Under the pieces are notes generated by a model, which was given only the letters and a program-made list of their open reading frames with translations, was not told the origin of the DNA and searched no databases. A stretch of DNA of 64,000 bases from positions 1 through 64,000 of the IMG/VR virus record IMGVR_UViG_3300029267_002252. One strand, written 5' to 3'. Source of the DNA: a virus. The position numbers and the translations under genes are program-made. Of this stretch, positions 7,411 to 14,091 are shown in pieces (positions within the stretch are counted from its first letter, which is position 1; every line of letters begins with the position of its first letter).

Positions 7411-7602
7411 ATGAGTTTGTATAATTGGAGTTGGAAAGACCCGTTGTGCTGGATGGCTGTTGCGGGACCGCTGTTTATTTCTGTTCTTATTTTGTCCGCG
7501 CTTTTATATGGAGCTTGGAAGCTCGGGTGGAAAGCGGGATGGGCAGCACGTCATCAGGTGGAAGTTGAGCATATCGAAAAACGCAGTAATCAGGAGAAAT
7601 GA
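7411..7602 (+). CDS. small single-pass membrane protein, 63 aa
   Basis: Start set at ATG 7411 just after the previous stop. Residues about 12-36 form one hydrophobic helix (WMAVAGPLFISVLILSALLYG) with small residues, followed by a basic/amphipathic tail (WKLGWKAGWAARHQVEVEHIEKR). This topology (short exterior, membrane helix, charged interior tail) fits a small phage inner-membrane protein. It is not a convincing holin or spanin and no lysis partner is next to it. Confidence 0.5.
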   Translation: MSLYNWSWKDPLCWMAVAGPLFISVLILSALLYGAWKLGWKAGWAARHQVEVEHIEKRSNQEK

Positions 7603-7605
7603 TTT

Positions 7606-8028
7606 ATGCCTATAACGAAAGAGGAGTTTATTGAGAAAGTTGGTCGGGAACCTACTGAAGATGAATTATCACGAGTTAATTGTGAGATTGTCGGAGTACC
7701 TGGGCATGACCATTGTGGGTGGTGTGAGGAGCACGATAAGCCTCGGATAGTATGTAAATGCATTGCCGGAGATAATATCTACATGCATTCAAAATGCTGC
7801 GGCGCTCATTGGGAGCTTGTAAAGCATAACAATATAATCGGATTGTATTGCGCTAAGTGCTTTAAGTCGATAGGGGATGAGTTCAAAGTTATCATAGTTC
7901 CCAAGAAGCCGAAAGTGCCTCAAGCCCCGTCTCAGCACGCAGCGCCTCCGAAGGATATCAAGGTGGACGAACCTCCGCAGGACAAAAGTATTCCGGAGAA
8001 GGAATCGCAAGATGAAGCCGATTCTTGA
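7606..8028 (+). CDS. hypothetical zinc-binding protein, 140 aa
   Basis: ATG 7606 with AGGAGAAA upstream. The middle holds many Cys/His (HDHCGWCEEHDKPRIVCKC, KCCGAHWEL, YCAKC), enough for one or two zinc sites of the zinc-ribbon kind. The C-terminal 40 residues are Pro/Lys/Glu-rich and probably disordered. The last 17 bases overlap the NADAR gene. Family unknown. Confidence 0.55.
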   Translation: MPITKEEFIEKVGREPTEDELSRVNCEIVGVPGHDHCGWCEEHDKPRIVCKCIAGDNIYMHSKCCGAHWELVKHNNIIGLYCAKCFKSIGDEFKVIIVPKKPKVPQAPSQHAAPPKDIKVDEPPQDKSIPEKESQDEADS

Positions 8029-8563
8029 ATTCAAAGGAAAGTACTTTTTCCTGTCAAACTTTTACGAGATGGAGTTTGAGATGGACGGAGAGCTGCTTAA
8101 GTCCGGGGAACATGCATACCAGCGTGAGAAGACGTTGGACGCCGAGCGTCGCCAAGATATCGTAGACGCACCATCACCAGGGTCCGCGAAAAAGCGTGGG
8201 AGGAGAGTTATTCTTCGTGATGACTGGGAATGCATAAAAATACCGGTAATGGCTAAGGTTTTGCATTCGAAATTCAGTTATCCGGAAATGGAGCGCCGGC
8301 TGCTTTCTACCGGGGATTCGCTGCTTGTTGAGGGGAATACCTGGGGAGATGCTTTTTGGGGGTTTGACCTTATTCGAGGGTTCGGTCAGAACATGTTAGG
8401 ACGCCTTCTGATGCAGCTCCGTAAATCGAGACGTGATACTAGCCTTAAAGCGCGGTATGACCGCATAGCCGATTCTGAGTGGTTTAAGGAGCATTATAGC
8501 GATGTTTCGCTCGGAGACGGGATACCTGTCGATTATGGATATAGTGATATTTTTGATGATTGA
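8012..8563 (+). CDS. NADAR (YbiA-like, DUF1768) domain protein
   Basis: NADAR domains bind NAD/ADP-ribose-type ligands; characterised members include N-glycosidases of riboflavin intermediates (YbiA) and enzymes that remove ADP-ribose from DNA guanine, serving as antitoxins to DarT1. The 183 residues show the family blocks in order: FFLSNFYEMEFEMDG (12-26), S-x-EHAYQREK (31-40) with the conserved Glu-His-x-Tyr-Gln, APSPGSAKKRGR (53-64), DDWECIKIPVM (70-80), LLSTGDSLLVEGNTWGDAFWG (97-117) and GFGQNMLGRLLMQLR (123-137). Because it lies near NAD salvage genes, I infer a role in handling ADP-ribosylated substrates or NAD breakdown products during infection; which of the known activities it has cannot be read. 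Its stop is followed at once by a parS palindrome. Confidence 0.88.
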   Translation: MKPILEFKGKYFFLSNFYEMEFEMDGELLKSGEHAYQREKTLDAERRQDIVDAPSPGSAKKRGRRVILRDDWECIKIPVMAKVLHSKFSYPEMERRLLSTGDSLLVEGNTWGDAFWGFDLIRGFGQNMLGRLLMQLRKSRRDTSLKARYDRIADSEWFKEHYSDVSLGDGIPVDYGYSDIFDD

Positions 8564-8579
8564 TGTTTCACGTGAAACA
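8564..8579. promoter_or_regulatory. exact consensus parS (ParB-binding) palindrome
   Basis: TGTTTCACGTGAAACA, a perfect 16-bp palindrome (18 bp if the flanking A/T pair is counted), is identical to the canonical bacterial chromosomal parS site bound by ParB/Spo0J. It occupies the leader between the NADAR stop and the AGGAGG of the next gene, 28 bases before that gene's ATG. A ParB-like gene starts at 9209. The sequence match is direct; that it works as parS is inference. Confidence 0.85.
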
Positions 8580-8591
8580 TAGGAGGTTCAG

Positions 8592-9089
8592 ATGAACGAG
8601 AGAGATGTTATAAAAGAGACTCTTAAGCATATTTCAAGCGTATGCTGTAAGATTTTGAAGTTCTGTAATCGCATGCATATGAGAGCGTATCATCATGATG
8701 ATAGTAAGCTGGAAGAGCCGGAGTTTGAGACGTTTCTCAAATATACTCCAAAACTACGCGGTATGACGTATGACGTCAATCCTGACAGTGAGTATCAGAA
8801 GTGCTTAAAGGAGATGAAACCAGCCCTGGACCATCATTATGCGAATAATGCGCACCATCCTGAGCACCATGAGAAGGGGATTGAGGACATGACCCTTCTG
8901 GATGTTACCGAGATGCTTTGCGACTGGTGGGCTGCGACAGAGCGCCATGCTGATGGGGATATAATGACGAGTATCGAAAAGAATACCGAGCGTTTCGGAT
9001 TATCTCCGCAGCTTGCTAAGATATTAGCGAATACGATTATTGAACTCAAGAATGACCTCGTTACGCATAAACCGGAAGACGTCGCGTAA
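8592..9089 (+). CDS. DUF5662-like (HD-domain-like) protein, 165 aa
   Basis: ATG with a perfect AGGAGG five bases upstream. The His/Asp pattern HHDDSKL (34-40), DHHYANNAHHPEHH (80-93) and DVTEMLCDWWAATERH (104-119) matches phage-common DUF5662 proteins, which look like small HD-type metal-dependent phosphohydrolases. Substrate unknown; nucleotide or signalling-nucleotide hydrolysis would be the natural guess, stated only as inference. The leader contains the parS palindrome. It is the last gene before the regulatory gap at 9090-9208. Confidence 0.65.
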   Translation: MNERDVIKETLKHISSVCCKILKFCNRMHMRAYHHDDSKLEEPEFETFLKYTPKLRGMTYDVNPDSEYQKCLKEMKPALDHHYANNAHHPEHHEKGIEDMTLLDVTEMLCDWWAATERHADGDIMTSIEKNTERFGLSPQLAKILANTIIELKNDLVTHKPEDVA

Positions 9090-9208
9090 ATTTATGCGGT
9101 CGTTAAAATCGGTATGCATAAAATAGTATTTTTTATTTTTAGGTATGCATTCAATATGTGACAAAAATGTCACCAATGGCGGTGCAATCGATTGCAAAAG
9201 GAGGCAAT
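9090..9208 (+). promoter_or_regulatory. leader of ParB-like gene: direct repeats and palindromes
   Basis: The 119-base gap holds a direct repeat GGTATGCAT at 9111-9119 and 9142-9150 (31-base period, so the two sites face the same side of the helix), an inverted repeat GTGACA-AAAA-TGTCAC at 9158-9173, a perfect 14-bp palindrome at 9183-9196, and AAGGAGG at 9198-9204. This arrangement is typical of an operator region; no clear -35/-10 pair is seen, although the AT-rich stretch 9117-9140 could hold one. Confidence 0.5.
9183..9196. promoter_or_regulatory. palindrome TGCAATCGATTGCA upstream of ParB-like gene
   Basis: Perfect 14-bp palindrome ending two bases before the Shine-Dalgarno sequence and starting 26 bases before the start codon. 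A near-identical site lies at 49760 and a related one at 44839, each 29 bases before a start codon. Confidence 0.5.
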
Positions 9209-9973
9209 ATGGCAGACGAAGTTAAGAATAACGTAGAAGATGTGGTCAATATCCCGATTGAGAAATTAATCAAAGCTGACTGGAATCCGCAAGTACAGTC
9301 AACTGAGACGTTTAACGAACTGGTAGCTGAGATTGAATCTGACGGATTTGATGAGCCTCTTGTCGTTATCAAGCATCCGGATAAAGAGGACCGGTTTCTG
9401 ATTGTCGCCGGGAATCACCGGTACGACGCGGGGAAAGTCATCGGAATGACCGAATTACCCTGTATTATCAAGGATTGGGACGAAGAAGAAGCCAAAATCA
9501 AAGCCGTACGTCGCAACATCATCCACGGAGACCTGGACGAAAGACGCTTCAGCACCCTTGTAAACAGCATTAAACGCCGTGAGAAGATAACTGAGGACGA
9601 AGTCGCCAAGAAAATGGGATTCGCCAGTAAAGGTGAGTTTGATAAGCGGTATCGCAAGGAAGAGATAGAAAAGCGCGCAAAAGAGCGTAAGGAAGCTTAT
9701 TCTCATGACGATATCCCCAAAGAACTACAGATGGTCGATAATGTTACGGTGGCAGTCAACGATATCTTCAGTAATCATGAGGGAGATAGCATTGACCGGA
9801 GTTATCTGTTCTTCATGTACAAGAAGAAGATGCATCTCATCGTGACGTGCGATGACGCACTCGCGAAGACTGTATCAAAAACCGTGGGACACATCAATGA
9901 TAACTCTATGGACGCGGCTGAGTTTTTCAAGGCAGTGCTTGAAAAAGCAGTGAAGGAGTCGTCTAAAAAGTGA
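9209..9973 (+). CDS. ParB/Srx-like domain protein
   Basis: Start set at ATG 9209 because AAGGAGG precedes it by four bases; the longer frame from 9158 runs through the palindromes. The 254 residues begin with a ParB N-terminal domain: IPIEKLIKADWNPQ, LVAEIESDGFDEPLVVI, and AGNHRYDAGKVIGM, the counterpart of the G-E-R-R-x-R-A CTP/DNA-binding box of ParB. Residues about 125-155 (KITEDEVAKKMGFASKGEFDKRY) sit where ParB has its helix-turn-helix. The C-terminal 100 residues are not the usual ParB dimer domain and are unrecognised. It may be a DNA-binding partition or regulatory protein acting at the nearby parS, or a ParB-type nuclease/regulator of the packaging genes. The exact parS 630 bp upstream favours the first, but this is inference. 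Confidence 0.75.
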   Translation: MADEVKNNVEDVVNIPIEKLIKADWNPQVQSTETFNELVAEIESDGFDEPLVVIKHPDKEDRFLIVAGNHRYDAGKVIGMTELPCIIKDWDEEEAKIKAVRRNIIHGDLDERRFSTLVNSIKRREKITEDEVAKKMGFASKGEFDKRYRKEEIEKRAKERKEAYSHDDIPKELQMVDNVTVAVNDIFSNHEGDSIDRSYLFFMYKKKMHLIVTCDDALAKTVSKTVGHINDNSMDAAEFFKAVLEKAVKESSKK

Positions 9974-9983
9974 CGGTTTCCGG

Positions 9984-10010
9984 AAAAATGAAAAAAATTT
10001 CATTTTTTTC
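9984..10010 (+). terminator. AT-rich hairpin with T-run after ParB-like gene
   Basis: AAAAATGAAA (9984-9993), loop AAAA, TTTCATTTTT (9998-10007) with further T residues. The stem contains few G/C pairs, so it is a weak intrinsic terminator at best; the same A/T tract could act as an UP element for the promoter that starts one base later. Confidence 0.4.
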
Positions 10011-10039
10011 TTGACAAAATTTAGTCTATATGCTATACT
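10011..10039 (+). promoter_or_regulatory. sigma70-type promoter of the packaging/structural operon
   Basis: -35 TTGACA (10011-10016), 17-base spacer, extended -10 TGc-TATACT (10031-10039). This is a near-perfect housekeeping promoter preceded by an A/T tract. Expected start near 10046, 45 bases before the terminase small subunit GTG. Confidence 0.8.
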
Positions 10040-10042
10040 GCT

Positions 10043-10075
10043 TGTGAATGTCCGGATATTGAAATCACATTCACA
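10043..10075. promoter_or_regulatory. inverted repeat at the transcription start (possible operator or leader hairpin)
   Basis: TGTGAATGT (10043-10051) and ACATTCACA (10067-10075) form a 9-bp inverted repeat with a 15-base spacer, covering the expected +1 of the promoter. The location fits a repressor operator; as RNA it would form a hairpin just before GGGAGGA. Confidence 0.5.
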
Positions 10076-10090
10076 GGGAGGACGTCCGAC

Positions 10091-10642
10091 GTGGCAGAAA
10101 AAGACAAAGATGGTGCTTGGTTTGATGAAAAAGCCGACGCCGTAATGTCCCCCGAGCAGAAAAAAATTCAGTTACGCAGAGAAACAGTCTTCGAATTGTA
10201 TTATATGCGTAACATGTCACAAAGAGCAATCGCGAACGTCGTGACCTGCCACTACAACACAGTGGGTAGTGATTTGAAATACATTCGCGAGCACATGGCT
10301 AAGAAGCATGGACATGGTGATGTTGACGTTCAAATTTTTGAAACGTGTGAACGAATGCAAGCAACCATGTCTGAACTATGGATGAATTATACTGCTGCTA
10401 AGAAGGATATTGATAAGCAGCGTTACTTAGAATTATTTCATAAAGTTCAGAAGGACCTCGCCGCATTCAAGTTGGATGTGGGGTTGATGCCACGAGCAGC
10501 TTCCCGCTCGAAGATTGAAGTTATAGCGAAGGAAGTCCAAGAGATGTCCGAGGCTGAACTGCTATCTCAAAGAGATAGATTGGTTCAACGTATAACGAGC
10601 GGGGAGTTTGACGAGGGTGCCGGACAAAACTTCAACAATTGA
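10091..10642 (+). CDS. terminase small subunit (probable)
   Basis: GTG start, GGGAGGA at 10076-10082. The 183 residues carry an N-terminal helix-turn-helix (ETVFELYYMRNMSQRAIANVV, then HYNTVGSDLKYIRE, about residues 31-62) followed by a long helical region and a C-terminal EVIAKEVQEMSEAELLSQRD segment, the layout of small terminase subunits, which recognise packaging sites on the concatemer and load the large subunit. It lies directly upstream of, and overlaps, the large terminase gene. The assignment rests on architecture and position. Confidence 0.7.
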   Translation: MAEKDKDGAWFDEKADAVMSPEQKKIQLRRETVFELYYMRNMSQRAIANVVTCHYNTVGSDLKYIREHMAKKHGHGDVDVQIFETCERMQATMSELWMNYTAAKKDIDKQRYLELFHKVQKDLAAFKLDVGLMPRAASRSKIEVIAKEVQEMSEAELLSQRDRLVQRITSGEFDEGAGQNFNN

Positions 10643-13439
10643 GTCCCTTCATGGGTCAGCGGAAAAAAGTGATGCGCTAGAAGCTCTGCGTGTCATGGAG
10701 AGCCGTCTTCTTGAAATAAAGAAAGTGCGCTCACCCCTGGAGCATGGATTTGCCGACTTGCTCGGCGAAGAACTCGTTAACAAACGACACACCGAGTCAG
10801 ATAAAGAACACGCACTTAGACAACAGCAAGCCATCTATGATTTTGTATCGTCAACACTTTATTTAGTCAAAGATGGAAAACGCCAATACATTAAACTAGT
10901 CCCTGAAGCACGTCGTCTTATCGCTGACATTTTTTACGAACGTGTTAATAAAGCTATCCTCTGGAAATCTCGCGGCGGAGGAGGAAGCACATCAGCCGCA
11001 GTACTCATCTTTTTGATGATGGTTTACAAGTCAAAAGAGTTCACCAACCTTGCTGGTTCTGGTAGTCAGGCTCGTTCAATTTATGAAAAAGTTGTCGAGT
11101 TTTGTAGTTGTAACCCCCAGGTTTATCAGTATCTTATAGATGGTGACCCTTTGATATCCAGAACGCATTTTTATAATGGAGCAAAGCTCCATTGTATCAA
11201 TGCGACCGATAAGCAGGTCCGGAGTCGTCACGATTCCGGTCTTATTATTGATGAGGGGTGTTTACTCCCAGGTTCGAAAGTAATTACAGAGCGTGGGATT
11301 ATTAACGTGGAAGATGTTGTTCCAGGAGATTGTGTAGTCAATCAAGATGGAATTATAACTTCTGTTAAGAATGTATGGAGCAAGGATTGGGATAATCGAG
11401 TAGTAAATATATCACTTAATGGATGGTCTACAGGATTAGAGTTGACTCATGACCACAGAGTAAAGATAATTCGAGGACTCGATAAAGGAAATCCAAAAAG
11501 AAAAGATTCTGTTAACGAGTCTAGTGCTGAGTGGGTTCACGCCGAAGATATAAGTGATAGAGATTATGTCCTCATTCCAAAAATAAAGACGAGCGATATA
11601 GATGATTGTATACTCGCTGATACATACGACGGAGGGAAGTGGCTTGGATATTGGTTGGGGGACGGCTGGACCGGTAAACAGCGTTCAAGAGGAATTTATG
11701 TCGTATTCAATTCTAAAGATAAGCGTAATATAGATGAATATGTATCAATAAGTAAAGATTTGTTTGGGCGTGAGGTTTGCTTTGATAATTCGTCAGTTGA
11801 GAATAGAATTAATACTGATACTGCCTTATTTACTCATAAGGAATTAGCAGATTTTCTCGATACTACTTTCGGAACAAAGTCTACAGAAAAAGGAATGCCT
11901 TTTGACTTTATAGCTGGGCAATCTAAAGATTTTGTCCGTGGAGTTATAAGCGGACTTATAGCTTCCGATGGAACCGTATGGGAAGGGAAAGCCTCTTCAG
12001 GAGGAGTTTGCAAAAGAGCCTCGATACAGACCTCATCAGAAGCCCTGGCAGCTTCTATATTTACATGTCTGGCTAAACTTGGAGTAGCTGCTTCTTATAG
12101 AGAGCGTCCGGCGAAAATATCTAATATACGTGGTAAAGAGTACTGTACTAAAGAATCATGGGTTATTGATATAAATGGAAAGGCAATGAGCTTATTTACA
12201 GATACCGATGATTCTGATAGAAAGCAGAAGGCTTTTAATTCATGGGTGGAGATTGATAATTATATTGCTGTCCCTGTTAAAAGCGTAGAGTCTAGGCATT
12301 ATTCCGGAGAAGTGTGGGATATAGAAGTCAAAGACGGTGAATCATTTATGATGATGAATGCTGTTGTGCATAACTGTCAGGAAGACTTGAAAGCCGGCGA
12401 AGTGATGAAAACAGCTCTCCAGAACGCACTTACTCAGCCGGAACATCTTATCCTCATACTCAGTACGTTTCATCATCCTGAAGGATTTTTCCAGGAGTAT
12501 TGGGACGACGCAGAGACTCATGGATTTACTAGATATAAATGGTCTGTGTACGACACGATGGTCAAGTGTGAACTTGATATCGACTGCGCCGACTGTTATT
12601 TGTCTGAGGTAGTGAATGAACACGATGAGCGCGGACGCGTAATCGGAACGACCGTAAAAGGATGCAACGGAACTGCGCGGAAAGCAGAAGGTTACCAGTC
12701 GTTTGAAGCTGTATGTGATATTAAAAAAGTAAATGAGGGTTCGAGCGTTTATACAGTCGAGTTTGAATGCGAGCGCCCGAAATTTTACGGAAGCATTTAT
12801 GACATTGAAGCTTTAGCGGAATCGGAGTGGGAAGATATTACATGGTATGAAGAGATTGAGAAATCAGTAGGACTGGACTGGGGTTATGTAGGACAGACGG
12901 CAATATGCATGACTGTTCGAAGTGAGATAGGTGTCGGAGTTCTCGAGACAGCATGGTTTCATGAGCAAAAAATCGGGGAGATTATCGGATACCTGAATAA
13001 ACTTAGAGAAGAGTACGGTAACTTTGTAGTGTTTGCCGACTCATCGGACCAGTTCAGTAATCGCGAGCTGCATGAAGAAGGGTTCAAAGTAATTCCTGTT
13101 GTTTTTAAGAAATGGAAAGAGTTCGGAATACAAAACGTATCGAAGTTCCTTACTACCGGACGTCTTCAATTTCTTAAAGACGGAGAAGGTAATGACCAGT
13201 TACTTTCTCAGTTGAGGAGATACCGTGCTGACGGAAACGGTAAGCCGATAAAAAAGGATGACCACGGACCTGATGCTCTGATGTGTGCTATGCTTAACTG
13301 GAGATATTTTGAAATGTTTGCTGGCTCTCCGAATCTGAGGAAGATGCATCCGGAGCAGTACCAGGATAAGGACGGCTCGATTGATGGAGAGCAGAAAAGA
13401 AGCAAAATCGACGCCAATCAGCAAGTAATCTTAATTTGA
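10617..13439 (+). CDS. terL: terminase large subunit, interrupted in frame by an intein
   Basis: The packaging motor: ATPase plus RNase H-like nuclease that cuts concatemers and drives DNA into proheads. The precursor is 940 aa; removing the 372-aa intein leaves about 568 aa, normal for TerL. The ATPase Walker A region reads KSRGGGGST (coded at 10965-10991), with the Lys early as in deviant terminase P-loops, and Walker B is LIIDE (11241-11255), where the intein is inserted. The nuclease domain shows GLDWG (near 12870), FADSS (near 13034) and DDHGPDALM (near 13257), the acidic triad. Start uncertain: GTG 10617 has GGGGAG ten bases upstream, while TTG 10608 is too close to it. Both overlap the small subunit gene. 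Confidence 0.93.
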   Translation: MPDKTSTIESLHGSAEKSDALEALRVMESRLLEIKKVRSPLEHGFADLLGEELVNKRHTESDKEHALRQQQAIYDFVSSTLYLVKDGKRQYIKLVPEARRLIADIFYERVNKAILWKSRGGGGSTSAAVLIFLMMVYKSKEFTNLAGSGSQARSIYEKVVEFCSCNPQVYQYLIDGDPLISRTHFYNGAKLHCINATDKQVRSRHDSGLIIDEGCLLPGSKVITERGIINVEDVVPGDCVVNQDGIITSVKNVWSKDWDNRVVNISLNGWSTGLELTHDHRVKIIRGLDKGNPKRKDSVNESSAEWVHAEDISDRDYVLIPKIKTSDIDDCILADTYDGGKWLGYWLGDGWTGKQRSRGIYVVFNSKDKRNIDEYVSISKDLFGREVCFDNSSVENRINTDTALFTHKELADFLDTTFGTKSTEKGMPFDFIAGQSKDFVRGVISGLIASDGTVWEGKASSGGVCKRASIQTSSEALAASIFTCLAKLGVAASYRERPAKISNIRGKEYCTKESWVIDINGKAMSLFTDTDDSDRKQKAFNSWVEIDNYIAVPVKSVESRHYSGEVWDIEVKDGESFMMMNAVVHNCQEDLKAGEVMKTALQNALTQPEHLILILSTFHHPEGFFQEYWDDAETHGFTRYKWSVYDTMVKCELDIDCADCYLSEVVNEHDERGRVIGTTVKGCNGTARKAEGYQSFEAVCDIKKVNEGSSVYTVEFECERPKFYGSIYDIEALAESEWEDITWYEEIEKSVGLDWGYVGQTAICMTVRSEIGVGVLETAWFHEQKIGEIIGYLNKLREEYGNFVVFADSSDQFSNRELHEEGFKVIPVVFKKWKEFGIQNVSKFLTTGRLQFLKDGEGNDQLLSQLRRYRADGNGKPIKKDDHGPDALMCAMLNWRYFEMFAGSPNLRKMHPEQYQDKDGSIDGEQKRSKIDANQQVILI
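11259..12374 (+). mobile_element. intein with LAGLIDADG homing endonuclease inside terL
   Basis: Translates to 372 residues running from Cys1 (CLLPGSKVITERGIINVEDV, block A) to the C-terminal His-Asn, with Cys as the +1 extein residue (VVHN|C). Block B has the T-x-x-H motif (LELTHDHRV). Two LAGLIDADG motifs are present with their acidic residues (LGYWLGDGW near 11643 and SGLIASDGTV near 11950), so splicing and homing both look intact. It sits right after Walker B (LIIDEG|CQED), a conserved site typical of intein invasion. Codon use is richer in ATA and AGA than the flanking exteins, consistent with horizontal entry. Confidence 0.93.
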
Positions 13440-13453
13440 TATGGGAGACTAAT

Positions 13454-14050
13454 ATGGAGAGTAGACTGAAAACTTTTAAGCCGATGCATGACGCGGTTAT
13501 CAGTCCATGCTGTCTCCGGCACGTAGAACGTAACCACGGAATATATCCCGGAAAGGGATTTACGTGTTCCTCCTGTGGGACGTTTTTGAAAAGTGCGTGG
13601 CTCGACTTTAATAAGTCATTGAGTTACAGTGCCGACAGCATTTACAGACATGATAATAAGATTGAGGACTTTGTTCCGCTATCAGTTATCGTGCTTAGGA
13701 ACTACTCGGAAACTCGTCGTGAGTATGACAAGAAGTTCCGTGTTCTTCGCGAATCAGTTACCGCAGGTTTGGATGATGCCGAAGTTGTGGACAGGGACGA
13801 AGGACGTGAGTTCATCCTTAATTCTAATATTAAGGTGGACAGTATTCGTATTATCAGGCTCGGTCGTGATATCTACGCCCTTATCGGGAAGATGTCTGAA
13901 GAAGACCGGAAAGAAAAAGATGTAAGCGGAATAACATTCGCTTTTGGCGGTGGAGGAAGAGGTCGTAAGAAAAACATGGCATCATTTGCCATGACCGGAG
14001 GGGAAGTTCCCCCGAATCCGCAAGTACGTAACGTACGCCTCTTCGGATAA
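13454..14050 (+). CDS. hypothetical protein with zinc ribbon, 198 aa
   Basis: Start set at ATG 13454 (GGGAG six bases upstream); the open frame runs slightly further upstream. N-terminal CC-x14-19-CSSC arrangement (SPCCLRH ... FTCSSCGTFL) suggests a zinc ribbon. The middle is globular, and the C-terminus holds a Gly/Arg/Lys-rich stretch (FGGGGRGRKKN). Placed between terminase and portal, so possibly a packaging or portal-associated factor; family unrecognised. Confidence 0.55.
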   Translation: MESRLKTFKPMHDAVISPCCLRHVERNHGIYPGKGFTCSSCGTFLKSAWLDFNKSLSYSADSIYRHDNKIEDFVPLSVIVLRNYSETRREYDKKFRVLRESVTAGLDDAEVVDRDEGREFILNSNIKVDSIRIIRLGRDIYALIGKMSEEDRKEKDVSGITFAFGGGGRGRKKNMASFAMTGGEVPPNPQVRNVRLFG

Positions 14051-14091
14051 TATTTATTTTTTGTGGCGTTTTTTACGAGGTAGTATAAGGT

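Noticed and set aside
7411-7602. Holin candidate
   Set aside because: Only one membrane helix with a long charged tail, and no endolysin or spanin gene next to it; called only a small membrane protein.
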